A stretch of DNA of 46,080 bases from an uncultured Clostridium sp. (GTDB lineage: Bacteria; Bacillota; Clostridia; TANB77; CAG-508): contig CAMNMV010000006.1 of assembly GCA_946545015.1 (NCBI GenBank), forward strand, positions 1 to 46,080. The letters are read 5' to 3'. The position numbers and the translations under genes were made by a program. How positions within the stretch are numbered: the stretch's first letter is position 1; each line of letters starts with the position of its first letter. This document shows positions 30,696 to 40,994 of this stretch, in pieces. The notes beneath the pieces are model-generated. The model had not been told where the DNA came from, did no database searches, and saw only the letters and a list, made by a program, of their open reading frames with translations.

Positions 30696-30707
30696 CTTTT
30701 TCCTCCT

Positions 30708-31787
30708 TTATATACTCTTTTTCCATGTTCCGTCAACCTTTGTCCATATAATTCCTCGTTTCCATGCCCCATCTACTTTTACATAAACTTTGCCTCTTTT
30801 ATATTCTCCTGAAGTTTTAACTTTAATAGTTTTTTGATTTCCTGTAAATGTAACTGTAAACTCTTTAAAATGTAAGTAATTAAAGTTATTTGCTGTTTTA
30901 ATATAAACTCTTACTGTTACTGAATTATTGTTTCCATAAAGTTTATATAATTTATCCAATTCTGCATCCGTAAATTGAAATGTATAAGAACTTCCTGAAC
31001 AACTTCTATAATTAGCTATTGGTGTTAATCCATCCGTTTTAAATATACTTATTTCCAATGAAGAACCACTTGGATTTGTATAGCTAACTGTTAAGTTATC
31101 TCCGTGATTTATATTAGGCACTGTTGTTAATTTTGCTATGTCATAAGTCGTTATATATAAGTCTGATGCTTCACTCCATAAGCCACTATCTTGCCTCCTA
31201 CATCTTGTTCTTACCTTATAAGTTGTATTAGGTTGTAAATTATATATCGTGTAATATCCATTTTTCTGATCTGATGCAACGGTATCATAAGCATCAGTCC
31301 ATACACCATCATTTAAGCTGTATTGAGTCCAATCTCTTGCATCTGCTGTTGTCCAATTTACAGAAATACTATTTAAACTTTTACCTCTTTCTGAGTTCCA
31401 TACGGTTGTATATCTAGGAATCCTATCTAAATCCCAGCTACCCTCTAAGCTACAATTTGTACCTGAAGCTGTTCCTACTCCAGCTCCGAAATATACATTA
31501 AACCAACCATCACCAGCACTTGTTGAGCTTGGAATAGTTATGTCTCCTGAAGTTATTACAGTTCCATCATAGCAAGTTGAACCACCTGCCTCATAATATT
31601 TTTGACTACCAGCTATCCATAAATCCTTTAAATAAATCGTTCTATAACTCCCAGGAGAGTTATGAGCTGTTACTGTATAATGTATATAATGTTCATTAAG
31701 TGAACTGCTATAACCTGTTCTGTACCAATCGAAGGTAAAATAAAAGCTTCCGACTGAACCAGTATTAATTGACCCTGATGTTGCCAT
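30708..31787 (-). CDS. Phage structural protein with fibronectin type III-like domain
   Basis: NSISVNWTTADARDWTQYSLNDGVWTDAYDTVASDQKNGYYTIYNLQPNTTYKVRTRCRRQDSGLWSEAS; C-terminal VKVDGAWKRG/TKVDGTWKKS repeats. Confidence 0.75.
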   Translation of the reverse strand: MATSGSINTGSVGSFYFTFDWYRTGYSSSLNEHYIHYTVTAHNSPGSYRTIYLKDLWIAGSQKYYEAGGSTCYDGTVITSGDITIPSSTSAGDGWFNVYFGAGVGTASGTNCSLEGSWDLDRIPRYTTVWNSERGKSLNSISVNWTTADARDWTQYSLNDGVWTDAYDTVASDQKNGYYTIYNLQPNTTYKVRTRCRRQDSGLWSEASDLYITTYDIAKLTTVPNINHGDNLTVSYTNPSGSSLEISIFKTDGLTPIANYRSCSGSSYTFQFTDAELDKLYKLYGNNNSVTVRVYIKTANNFNYLHFKEFTVTFTGNQKTIKVKTSGEYKRGKVYVKVDGAWKRGIIWTKVDGTWKKSI

Positions 31788-31797
31788 ATCTTACCTC

Positions 31798-32166
31798 CTA
31801 TTCAAAAATTTTTATATAAACATCTCCATCTTCTCCTCCTGATGGGTCATCTGTACCTATACCAATTATTTTTTGTTTTTCATTTGCAACTGTTGTTATT
31901 CTTTCATTTAAAACTTTACCCTGTGCTGATGCTAAAGCACTAGTTATACTTGTACTTGTTAAAGTATTTTCTACTACTGTTTTATTGGCGTTTACTGTAG
32001 TTGTTATTAATGTTTCAATAGCTCCAGTTAATGTATTATTCAAATAATCTTTTATTATGTTACCCGCTTCGTCGAAAACTGCTTGCAATTCTGCTGATGT
32101 TAATGTTGGTTTTTCTGGCAAACTGCTTACTTTGTTTAAATTATCATTCAATTTTGGTAAACTCAT
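31798..32166 (-). CDS. Hypothetical phage protein
   Basis: 122-aa ORF in the structural operon with RBS. Confidence 0.6.
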   Translation of the reverse strand: MSLPKLNDNLNKVSSLPEKPTLTSAELQAVFDEAGNIIKDYLNNTLTGAIETLITTTVNANKTVVENTLTSTSITSALASAQGKVLNERITTVANEKQKIIGIGTDDPSGGEDGDVYIKIFE

Positions 32167-32176
32167 ATTATTCCTC

Positions 32177-33979
32177 CTATTTCTTTACATATCCGCCTAC
32201 AAAGGCTTCTATCATTGCACTATATATTCCGAAAGGTTTATCTATTTCATCTGAATAAAACTTCAACGACAACTCTACAAATTTCTTTTCTTTAATTTTA
32301 TAAACTACATATGATTGATTGTTCGTTACAAATGAGAAATTTCCAAAGTCTATGTTCGAAAAATCAAATCCTGTCGCACTATATTGCTTAATAAACCTTT
32401 CTTCTTGTCTTTTATTAGTTATTTCTGAAACTTTGATGGCTCCATTTGGAATAGTTTTAATTTTTGCTACTCCACCTCTTTTATTTGTCGTTTTATTTAA
32501 ATTTCCTATACCGAAATTATCCATAGGTGTTGTCCAATAACTTAATATTGCTGTTCCGTTATCGTTAGTTCCTTCGAAAACAAAAATAGAGCCATCTTCG
32601 GCTCCTACATATAATTTTCCTTTATACTCTTTTAAATAACAAATTTCTACTCCTAAATCCCATAAATACCACTCATACTCGTAACCTATAATTCCTTGAT
32701 ACATTTGTCTTATATCAGCTAAATATATTTTATGATTAACTAGCACTAGAAGGTACCCTTCCCATTCTGTCATCATTGCTAAATTATAATTATTTTCATT
32801 AATTAATTTGTTATCTACTAAACTACTTCTATGATTTAACAACTGTCTTGAATCTATGTTTTCATTTGCTATTCCTTCTAGTCCATTTCTACTTAGAAAT
32901 ACAATATCATCTTTATAGTTAATTGCATCTGCATAACATCCAGTACTTACATTTCCTTGATAGTTAGGGTATACCTTACCTGTTGAATCTATTGTAGCTG
33001 TATGATAGAAAATAGTATCATTTTGTTGGTTTGTTTCTTTGAATACCCATAAAATATTATTACCTACAACTATTGATTTAACCATACTCTCTTCTGTTCC
33101 ATCTTGATAGTATGCTAAATCTGAAATATATTCTGGTGTATTTAGTTCACAATGGAATATTGCATTAGGATATTCTGGATTTCCTGCAAAAAATACCCTT
33201 CTATCAAATATTACCATTTTAGAACATTTACTAATTCTATTTGCATAACCTGAAATATTTTTACTAAATGTTATTACTACATTATCACTCGTTATTGCTT
33301 GAGATGGAGCTGTATTGAATGTTATCTTACCAAAGATTAAATCTACTGTATAATCTGTGTTTGCCACCACTTCATCATTTACTATTACTTCTGTTACTTC
33401 ATCTATTCCTGTAGCATCTAAGTAATAGTCTGTACTTGTACCATCCCCCCAAAAAGAATTTTTACGCAATGGTGTTAATAAGTTTACATCTTGATACATT
33501 TCACCACCACCACTAGGTTTTCTTCCTATTGTTGTTGTTGGTATAAATGGATTGTTGTTTTTTACTTCTCTTAGAGTTTCATCATATACTAAAAAATACT
33601 TTCCATCTAAGATATATAGTTTATTATTAAATATAACAAATGAACTTCTTTCGTTGTTCATATCATTCTTTAAAAGTGTTTTTTCTTCTGGACTGTCTGG
33701 AAAATTTGACCATAGATATAAATTAGTTCCGCTGTGAATTAAAGCTTGATTATTATATACGAAAAATCCGTTTATTTTATTGTTAAAATCAGCTAATTTG
33801 ACATAGCCTGGTCTCGTTTCTACACAACTTCCTTGTGTATCTGAGTAGTTTTTCCAGACATTTAAAGCATCTGGACTTCTTGAAATATTAACTATGCCTG
33901 GGTCATTTGAAAAATCTATTCCTCTAAAATTTGAATATGCTCTTTTTATCATTTTGCCTATTGCACTATTCTTTGCCAT
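32177..33979 (-). CDS. P22 gp10-like tail accessory/stabilisation protein
   Basis: 600 aa; RGIDFSNDPGIVNISRSPDALNVWKNYSDTQGSCVETRPGYVKLADFNNKINGFFVYNNQALIHSGTNLYLW. Confidence 0.7.
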   Translation of the reverse strand: MAKNSAIGKMIKRAYSNFRGIDFSNDPGIVNISRSPDALNVWKNYSDTQGSCVETRPGYVKLADFNNKINGFFVYNNQALIHSGTNLYLWSNFPDSPEEKTLLKNDMNNERSSFVIFNNKLYILDGKYFLVYDETLREVKNNNPFIPTTTIGRKPSGGGEMYQDVNLLTPLRKNSFWGDGTSTDYYLDATGIDEVTEVIVNDEVVANTDYTVDLIFGKITFNTAPSQAITSDNVVITFSKNISGYANRISKCSKMVIFDRRVFFAGNPEYPNAIFHCELNTPEYISDLAYYQDGTEESMVKSIVVGNNILWVFKETNQQNDTIFYHTATIDSTGKVYPNYQGNVSTGCYADAINYKDDIVFLSRNGLEGIANENIDSRQLLNHRSSLVDNKLINENNYNLAMMTEWEGYLLVLVNHKIYLADIRQMYQGIIGYEYEWYLWDLGVEICYLKEYKGKLYVGAEDGSIFVFEGTNDNGTAILSYWTTPMDNFGIGNLNKTTNKRGGVAKIKTIPNGAIKVSEITNKRQEERFIKQYSATGFDFSNIDFGNFSFVTNNQSYVVYKIKEKKFVELSLKFYSDEIDKPFGIYSAMIEAFVGGYVKK

Positions 33980-34558
33980 CTACACCACTCCTTCTTCAAT
34001 TACAATAGAAGAAAGTGTTTTGCGTGGATCTAATAGCTCTAATTTTCTTCTATATTCACTTGCAAAAGCTTGATAATCACTTGAAGGGTCTGTTTTTAAT
34101 ATATCATTTGCAACTAAATATGGTAAAATCAATTGTGCATCTTGGTCTAACTCTAACATAAAATCTTTATCTGTATCTTGTGTTATTACTGTTGGATACA
34201 TATAGTATTCTAATATATATTTTGCATCTGATTCTTTATTTATGTATATCTTATTTCCTATAGTTCTATAATCTGGTGATACTTCTCTATTTTTAGAATC
34301 TAATGCTGTTACCTTTGCTAATTGATACATATTTGAAGGTAATGATATTTCTTCATACCCTTCTTCTGTTTCCCCTGTTATATCTTTTAGTACTTTTGTT
34401 TTAAGTATTCTTTTTATTTGACTTATTTCTTGATAGTTAGGAGCATATACTAAATTTAATCTATTTGCTATATCTTCATCTTCTGTTAAGTATTCATTAT
34501 TAGGTGAATACTCTTCTATCAATGCTAATGTTATTTTTTTATTTTCATTTAGTGTCAT
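33980..34558 (-). CDS. Head-tail connector-like protein
   Basis: 192 aa directly upstream of the gp10-like gene; IANRLNLVYAPNYQEISQIKRILKTKVL; position-based. Confidence 0.55.
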   Translation of the reverse strand: MTLNENKKITLALIEEYSPNNEYLTEDEDIANRLNLVYAPNYQEISQIKRILKTKVLKDITGETEEGYEEISLPSNMYQLAKVTALDSKNREVSPDYRTIGNKIYINKESDAKYILEYYMYPTVITQDTDKDFMLELDQDAQLILPYLVANDILKTDPSSDYQAFASEYRRKLELLDPRKTLSSIVIEEGVV

Positions 34559-34892
34559 CTTTGTTCACTTCCTTATATATTTCTTCTATTTCATTTATTT
34601 CTTGTTTTAAATCTTTTAGTTTATATACTTCTCTGTCTGGTAATATATACCCTTCTATTTCGTTCCATATTAATATTGTTCCCTCTGGTAATTCTTGAGT
34701 TAATATACTTTTTTCTGTACTTTTTACTCCGTTAAATTCACTTTCTCTATTAATCTCTGTTGTTAATACTAAATCTTTTAAAGTCTGATGTATTGTTTTA
34801 TCATCCGTAAACTCATCAAACTCCATTTCTTTTGTTACTGTTCTTCCATAATATTGTCTTAAACTAGGCTTAATTGTAAACAACTCGTTCAT
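34545..34892 (-). CDS. Hypothetical phage protein
   Basis: 115 aa; 14-nt overlap with the downstream gene; RBS AAAGGAG. Confidence 0.6.
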   Translation of the reverse strand: MNELFTIKPSLRQYYGRTVTKEMEFDEFTDDKTIHQTLKDLVLTTEINRESEFNGVKSTEKSILTQELPEGTILIWNEIEGYILPDREVYKLKDLKQEINEIEEIYKEVNKDDTK

Positions 34893-34974
34893 TTATTTTC
34901 TCCTTTCACTTTTGCCAGATTCGAACTGGCTTATACCTTCAAAGTGATATAATGAGGGGTTTCCCCCTCTTATA

Positions 34975-35832
34975 CTACATAGCTGTTTTAATTGCATAGA
35001 TTTCATCTGGTCTTGTTATTAAAGCACCATATGTATATAGTCCTTTTAATGCGTCTGAGAAAGCATCTTGAGGTCTATATGCTTCTACTTTGTTGATTTG
35101 TTCAGCAAATGCTATAGCTTTAGATGTTCTTAATATATTATAGTGAACATCATCAACAGATGAACTTCCACTTGCTTTTCCTGTTGGTAGTAAGTTCTCA
35201 ATACATACATAAGCATTATTGATTTTACCAACAGCACCTTTCTTTAATATTTCAGGGTTATTTGTTGATAACTCTGTTAAAGCTTCTCTATAGATTGTGA
35301 ATGGTTTTGGAGCTACTTCTAAATAGAAAGTATCAGATACTTTACAGTTTTTACCGTATAAGTATGCAAATCCATCTTCTACAGTTCTTACAGCATTAGC
35401 TTTTGTTAAAGTTACTACTGAAGCACTTTGTCCTATTGGATTTGTTGCATCTTCTACTCCAGCTTTAACTAATGAAGCTACATATTTGTCTCCTTCTTCA
35501 GCTAATCCTCTTGAAGCTTCTCTTGTTAATTCATCCATTAATCCTGGTACAGATTGAGCTTTATCTACATCATCGACTTCAAAGTTGAAGTATTTGAATT
35601 GATCAATTTTCAATAGCATTGAACCATCTGTTGCTCCTTCTCTAGTAATTGCTGTGCCTGGTACATAAGTTCTAATTGTAGGTCTTACTACATTTAATAT
35701 TTTTACTTCTTTAGCATTTTTAGAATCTTTTTCATATTTAAAATCACAGTGATTTCTTAATGATGTTATTGTTTCTAATGCTAGATTAAATTTTCTACTC
35801 CATATTGTTTGTTGGAAATTTGTTATAGCCAT
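34975..35832 (-). CDS. Major capsid protein
   Basis: 285 aa; TNFQQTIWSRKFNLALETITSLRNHCDFKYEKDSKNAKEVKILNVVRPTIRTYVPG; follows scaffold and portal. Confidence 0.8.
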   Translation of the reverse strand: MAITNFQQTIWSRKFNLALETITSLRNHCDFKYEKDSKNAKEVKILNVVRPTIRTYVPGTAITREGATDGSMLLKIDQFKYFNFEVDDVDKAQSVPGLMDELTREASRGLAEEGDKYVASLVKAGVEDATNPIGQSASVVTLTKANAVRTVEDGFAYLYGKNCKVSDTFYLEVAPKPFTIYREALTELSTNNPEILKKGAVGKINNAYVCIENLLPTGKASGSSSVDDVHYNILRTSKAIAFAEQINKVEAYRPQDAFSDALKGLYTYGALITRPDEIYAIKTAM

Positions 35833-35858
35833 ATTTATATCCTTTCTTTATAGGATTA

Positions 35859-36743
35859 TTATTTGTATTTACCCCATGATTGCATAGACTTTTCTAATAC
35901 TGCCATTAATTTAGGATTTCTCTCTAAATCTTCTTCAGTAAATTTTCTTGCTTCATCTGGTGTATAATAATCCTTTATTTCACCATTTGAATTATTGGTT
36001 TTTGCACTACCTGGGCTTGCAGGTTGTTTTACTGTTTGTCCATTAATTTTGTTATACATTTCGTATATTTCAGATATAGGTGTATTTACATTGAAACGGT
36101 CTCTAAACTTGATAAAGTCTTTTGTTTCAAGAATATCTGTTTTATAACCTTTTGCTTTTAATTCATCTATATCTTTTAAATTGATTAGTTCTTTGCAGAC
36201 TGTCTCAAATATAGTTTTTTCTCTAGTAGTTCTTTGTTCCATTGGAATAGATGCTATTCTATTTGCTTCTGCTTCCATTTCTTCTCTACCTAAATCTATA
36301 ATTTCTTGTGCATCTGCTTGAGCTAGAATCTTTTCATCTCTTTCACTATAACTGTCGTGAAATTCTGGTATGTTAATTCCTTGCTCTTTGTAAAAACTAG
36401 ATGTTTTGTTGATTGCATCATCTAAGTTATCTACTCCTAATCCAGCATTAATAACACTTTCAAGGTATTTGTATTTAGCTAGTTCTTTGTTATATTTTCT
36501 TTCTTGGCTAGCTCTATCTCTTGCTAATCTATCTTTGACTTTTTCTTCAAACATCTTATTAGCTCTTTCCTCTACTAGCTTATCAATGTTATCTTCGGAA
36601 TTTGTTTCAGTCTCTTCGACTGTATCTTGAATAGGTTCTTCTACACTTTCACTAGTACTAGTGTCAACTTCTTCAAGATTTTCTTCTGATGTTTCAGGTA
36701 CATCATTCATTACAACATCTTCGTTGTCATTTTCAATAAACAT
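35859..36743 (-). CDS. Scaffold-like protein
   Basis: Acidic, coiled-coil ORF between portal and capsid; start MFIENDNEDVV with GGGAGG is better than the ORF track start. Confidence 0.7.
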   Translation of the reverse strand: MFIENDNEDVVMNDVPETSEENLEEVDTSTSESVEEPIQDTVEETETNSEDNIDKLVEERANKMFEEKVKDRLARDRASQERKYNKELAKYKYLESVINAGLGVDNLDDAINKTSSFYKEQGINIPEFHDSYSERDEKILAQADAQEIIDLGREEMEAEANRIASIPMEQRTTREKTIFETVCKELINLKDIDELKAKGYKTDILETKDFIKFRDRFNVNTPISEIYEMYNKINGQTVKQPASPGSAKTNNSNGEIKDYYTPDEARKFTEEDLERNPKLMAVLEKSMQSWGKYK

Positions 36744-36821
36744 TTTTAACCTCCCATTTATAGCCTGTCGGCTCCCATGCACCTTTTATTGTCAATACGC
36801 AAGTTCTGGACATATAAAAAA

Positions 36822-36836
36822 AGAACCTTTACGGTT
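36822..36836 (-). terminator. Terminator overlapping the zinc-ribbon stop
   Basis: Minus RNA GAACC-guaaa-GGUUC-UUUUUUU. Confidence 0.75.
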
Positions 36837-36963
36837 CAACTTTAATTACTTTCTTAATTTCTTCTTGTTCTTCTCTTCCACATTGTTTACACTTATGATA
36901 AATTGTATTGTTTTTTACTTTAGTTACTAACATTTCAACTATTTTACATTGAGGACACTTCAT
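36829..36963 (-). CDS. 44-aa zinc-ribbon protein
   Basis: MKCPQCKIVEMLVTKVKNNTIYHKCKQCGREEQEEIKKVIKVEP (CxxC...CxxC); its SD and start lie in the 3' end of the portal gene. Not in the ORF track. Confidence 0.75.
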   Translation of the reverse strand: MKCPQCKIVEMLVTKVKNNTIYHKCKQCGREEQEEIKKVIKVEP

Positions 36964-38668
36964 TTTGACTTCCTCCCATCATATTGGAATTAATCATTTC
37001 TCCTTGATTTGCTATTGTCTCTATATCATTACTTGTATTGGTTTCTTCTTGCATTACTTGATTCAATGCACTATTGATTTGGTCTGCTTGCATTTGCATT
37101 TGTGTTAATTTTTCTTGATTTTCTTTTCTCTTCTCTAAGATTTTTTGTAGCACATCTTTAGGCATTACACTACCTTCTGGAAGAGCTTCTACATATTCTT
37201 CGAATGTTATTTTATCACTCATAAATAAGTTTTCTAATGATTGTTCTTCTGCATATCTATCATATGGTGATTTAGGTGTTATGTCTACCCTAATATAAGG
37301 TTCTATTCTTTTTAAAACTTCATATGGAATTTGGTATGGTACTTCTATTATTTCTCCTGCTTCGTTCTTTTGTTCCATTAAAACTTGCATACCATCTACT
37401 TTATAAGCTTTCCACATATCAAAATATATTCTTGCTAAATCTTCTATAAATGTTTTATATGTATCAACTTGTTCATTTAAAGGTTGTTGTGTAGCTTGTT
37501 GCACAGCCAAAATTGCTTTACCTGAAGCTTGTGTAGGGTCTACTGAACCTGTTGCTACATCTCCAGCTCCTTCTAAATCTTTTGTATTTAGTTGTATATC
37601 ATCTTGTAAGTTCTTAGCATCTAATGACATACTTGCTGGATTTAAATAACCTACTTGTTTTCTTACATCTTCTATTGAAGCTCCACCTTTAAGTTTTATT
37701 GGACTTCCAACTGTCTCTAACGCACTAGGATTACTTATAAAATCTTCATTAACAATTGGCTTAGGAAATGCACTTAGTTTTACTGATAAAGCTCTTCTTG
37801 TTGCTATTTTGTTTATTTCGATTTGATTTGTTATAACATTACGAACAGCCCCCACACCTCTTGAAGAACCTTTGACTTTTTCCCAGCACATATGACATAC
37901 AGGATATAATGTTTCGCCTGTTTCTTGCTTAACTTCTAACTCAACAGATTTTACAGCTCTTGTATAAAATACTTTTCCATTTTCTTTATAATATTTAAGT
38001 AATACTAAACACATAGGATTTACTTCATCAGTTGTACTTGAATATCCTGCTTGTTCTAATGTTTCTCCATCTGAAGTAATTAGTTCTATTTTTTCTTTGT
38101 CTATTCCTAATCTTTCAGCTTCTTCTCTTACTTGTGTTACTGGTTTTCTGTAACTAATTATGATATATGGTTGATTCTGTATATCACTATCATTTTCGTT
38201 ACCATAATACACATTATTTTTATCTATTACTTCTGTTGCTATTTCTTGTTTTTCTATATCAAAATAACTATGCAAAATACCCTCATCATTAATACAAGCA
38301 TCTTTCATAACTTCTTTAATTTTAGAGCCTACTTGTTGCAACTCCCATACTTTGTTTGCATGGCGACTTAATACTTTGCAAAGTTCTTTAAGTAATTCTG
38401 TTTCTGTAGTAGCATCATAAAAATTAGGATTGTAGACTATTGCATAAGCATTAGAATTTACAACTCCTAACTTGTATTTAACTATACTTTTGATGATGTT
38501 AAGTACTACTGGTGTTTCTTTACCTATATTAAGATATTTAGCTTGATTACCATAATAGTAGTCATAATTTTGTTCTGTATCTCTATATAAGTTTTTCATT
38601 CTGTTATACATTCTGCCTTTTTCGAAGTCTTTCCATACACTTGTTACATTTTCATCTTCATATTTCAT
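36944..38668 (-). CDS. Phage portal protein
   Basis: 574 aa; MKYEDENVTSVWKDFEKGRMYNRMKNLYRDTEQNYDYYYGNQAKYLNIGKETPVVLNIIKSIVKYKLG. Confidence 0.85.
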   Translation of the reverse strand: MKYEDENVTSVWKDFEKGRMYNRMKNLYRDTEQNYDYYYGNQAKYLNIGKETPVVLNIIKSIVKYKLGVVNSNAYAIVYNPNFYDATTETELLKELCKVLSRHANKVWELQQVGSKIKEVMKDACINDEGILHSYFDIEKQEIATEVIDKNNVYYGNENDSDIQNQPYIIISYRKPVTQVREEAERLGIDKEKIELITSDGETLEQAGYSSTTDEVNPMCLVLLKYYKENGKVFYTRAVKSVELEVKQETGETLYPVCHMCWEKVKGSSRGVGAVRNVITNQIEINKIATRRALSVKLSAFPKPIVNEDFISNPSALETVGSPIKLKGGASIEDVRKQVGYLNPASMSLDAKNLQDDIQLNTKDLEGAGDVATGSVDPTQASGKAILAVQQATQQPLNEQVDTYKTFIEDLARIYFDMWKAYKVDGMQVLMEQKNEAGEIIEVPYQIPYEVLKRIEPYIRVDITPKSPYDRYAEEQSLENLFMSDKITFEEYVEALPEGSVMPKDVLQKILEKRKENQEKLTQMQMQADQINSALNQVMQEETNTSNDIETIANQGEMINSNMMGGSQNEVSSM

Positions 38669-38864
38669 CTACATTCCTCACCTTCTTTTGACTCTCTGGT
38701 GTTCCATCAAAGTTTTCTAAGTTTTCGAATACATCTGACCAATAATCTCTTTGCTTCTCTAGTTTCTTTTCATCTTTCTTTTCTTGTCTTTTTTCTTTAA
38801 TTACAGTTATTGGATTCTGTAACTTAGTTGGTTGCTTATTAGGTTTATTTAATCTATAACCAAT

Positions 38865-38892
38865 AAAAAAGCCGTATGCTTAGGCATACGAC
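38865..38892 (-). terminator. Intrinsic terminator between terminase and portal operons
   Basis: Minus RNA GUCGUAUGC-cuaa-GCAUACGGC-UUUUUU. Confidence 0.85.
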
Positions 38893-38902
38893 TGGTATTA
38901 AA

Positions 38903-39031
38903 CTATTTATCAGATTTATCATTCTTTTTACCTCTCTTTGTAGGTTTCTTTTCTTCTACTTTTTCTGTCTTTTCAACTGTTGTGTTTTCTTCAATAGTTG
39001 AATATCTTTCTCTAAATACTTTCTTTTTCAT
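38903..39031 (-). CDS. Small basic phage protein, 42 aa
   Basis: MKKKVFRERYSTIEENTTVEKTEKVEEKKPTKRGKKNDKSDK; overlaps upstream ORF. Confidence 0.55.
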   Translation of the reverse strand: MKKKVFRERYSTIEENTTVEKTEKVEEKKPTKRGKKNDKSDK

Positions 39032-39206
39032 CTTTTATTTCCTCCTCTATTCCTAATCCTTCCATTCTTGTTACAATTACATCTTTAACAGTATCATCTA
39101 CTATAAATAAACCTTCTTTTATATCTTTTAGCATTTTTTGTCTAAAATCATCATAAAATTCTTTAGTCATTGTTCCATTTACTCTAATCATAATTATGTT
39201 ATTCAT
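39012..39206 (-). CDS. Small phage protein, 64 aa
   Basis: MNNIIMIRVNGTMTKEFYDDFRQKMLKDIKEGLFIVDDTVKDVIVTRMEG; directly after terL. Confidence 0.6.
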   Translation of the reverse strand: MNNIIMIRVNGTMTKEFYDDFRQKMLKDIKEGLFIVDDTVKDVIVTRMEGLGIEEEIKDEKESI

Positions 39207-40994
39207 TTAAAACACCTCAATTCTGCTTCCAAAATCTCCTTCTACTTCTCTTTCGAATCCAAAGTCTTTCATTATGTTATAGTCTAATTCGTGATTATCT
39301 TGTTTTACTGTCATCTCTTGTTGTTCTCTTATATGAAATGCTATTGCTAATGCCATGACTAAGTCATCATGGCATCCTTCTTGTGCTTCTGGTCTACCTT
39401 TTTCATTTCGTACAAATACTAGCATTTCTTCTAATGTTTCTTTATCATTTATTAAATCTATATAATCATTTATTATTGCTTGTAATTCACTTAAAATTAA
39501 TGGTCTTGTTTTTTTGTTTGTTTCAAATCCATAAGCTTTTGCAATCTTTCCTGTAAATGTATCTGCCTTTTCTCTAATGTATTGTTTTTTATAGCCTAGT
39601 CGTTCTATTTCTTTTATTGGATATGTATCAAAATTAGATTCAATTCCTATCAAAGCATTATTGTAATACTTACCTAAACAGTACATTTGTCGTGTATATT
39701 CATCTGCATCAAATTCTTTTCTTAATGTTGCAACTTGCTTTCCTGTTGTGTTATCTAATACTTGTCCTATAAAATAATCTGATCCTTCTCCTGCTGTATC
39801 TCCTGAAAGAACATATGGATAATTCTTTTTAGGTGTTTCATATATCTTTATAAATCCGTTTATATCATTTTGCCATCTTATATTAGTTATTTTTAGGCCG
39901 TCATAGTCATAAATAAAAGAACCTGCTTTAATAGGTTCTTTCAATTGTGCTATTCTATTTACTATTTTTTCTTTATCGAAATAGCAATTACCTGATGCTA
40001 AAAATGCTTCTTCTGCACTACAAGGATATTCTTGTTTTATAAGTTCTTTGTCAATATATGATATATACTTTTTGTAGTACCAATACACCTGCTCTAGCTC
40101 TAATTTTTTTTCATCTGTAAGTATCTTTATTCTTTCAAAAATCCATTCTTTTTTATTTTTTATATCTTCAATAAACTTATTTTTAACTTCTTCATTTTCA
40201 AAATTTACTCTATATTCTCTTGTTTTCCACCATTCATAAAAACAATTTATACAGCTTTTACTACTCCATAGCTTTTGAAAATCATTATATCCATTTGCTG
40301 TACTTTCATAAATCTTTATGCAATCTTTTGTAAAGGCTTCACCTAATCCTGCTTGTATTTTAGACATACTTTTCCAGAATCCACATTCTGAACCATGAAA
40401 AAAATTTATAGTTTTTGAACGTCCTACATTCTCTGTTGCTGTATCTACTTCCCAATTCGAATTTAATTTTTCAAACAATAGTTGTTTTCTATTATTGAAT
40501 TTTTCTGTTGGTTGTAACATTTCTGGTAATTGATCATAAGGAAATTTAGCTTTATTTTGAAAGATTGTTTCTGTATTATCTGCTTTATCTGATAAAGTAA
40601 AACCTTGAAAATTCTTTTTTAGTAGAGAACAAGCTAATTGATATGCTGTTATTACACTTGTAAATCCTTGTTGTCTTCCTTTTAATACCAAAAAAGTTAA
40701 ATCTGTTATTCTTCCATTGTTATAATCTTCTATGGCTCTATTTAACTTATTATTTATAAAATCCTTTTGGACATCATTTATAAAAAAAGGCACTGTCTTT
40801 TGTTGTTTATTTACTATTACAAATTCTAACTCTATTAAATACTCAGGGTTATTTTTAACTTCTTCTAAAAATTCCTTATTTTTATATAATTCATTTGCTA
40901 CTGCTTCTCTAAAATTTTTGTCTTCTTCTATGCTTTGAGTTTTATTCCACTTTTCTTTTCTCTTTTGTATTAAATACTCTGCTGTATATTTCAT
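39207..40994 (-). CDS. terL: Terminase large subunit
   Basis: 595 aa; FLVLKGRQQGFTSVITAYQLACSLL; ALIGIESNFDTYPIKEIERLGY; EGCHDDLVMALAIAFHIREQQ. Confidence 0.88.
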   Translation of the reverse strand: MKYTAEYLIQKRKEKWNKTQSIEEDKNFREAVANELYKNKEFLEEVKNNPEYLIELEFVIVNKQQKTVPFFINDVQKDFINNKLNRAIEDYNNGRITDLTFLVLKGRQQGFTSVITAYQLACSLLKKNFQGFTLSDKADNTETIFQNKAKFPYDQLPEMLQPTEKFNNRKQLLFEKLNSNWEVDTATENVGRSKTINFFHGSECGFWKSMSKIQAGLGEAFTKDCIKIYESTANGYNDFQKLWSSKSCINCFYEWWKTREYRVNFENEEVKNKFIEDIKNKKEWIFERIKILTDEKKLELEQVYWYYKKYISYIDKELIKQEYPCSAEEAFLASGNCYFDKEKIVNRIAQLKEPIKAGSFIYDYDGLKITNIRWQNDINGFIKIYETPKKNYPYVLSGDTAGEGSDYFIGQVLDNTTGKQVATLRKEFDADEYTRQMYCLGKYYNNALIGIESNFDTYPIKEIERLGYKKQYIREKADTFTGKIAKAYGFETNKKTRPLILSELQAIINDYIDLINDKETLEEMLVFVRNEKGRPEAQEGCHDDLVMALAIAFHIREQQEMTVKQDNHELDYNIMKDFGFEREVEGDFGSRIEVF

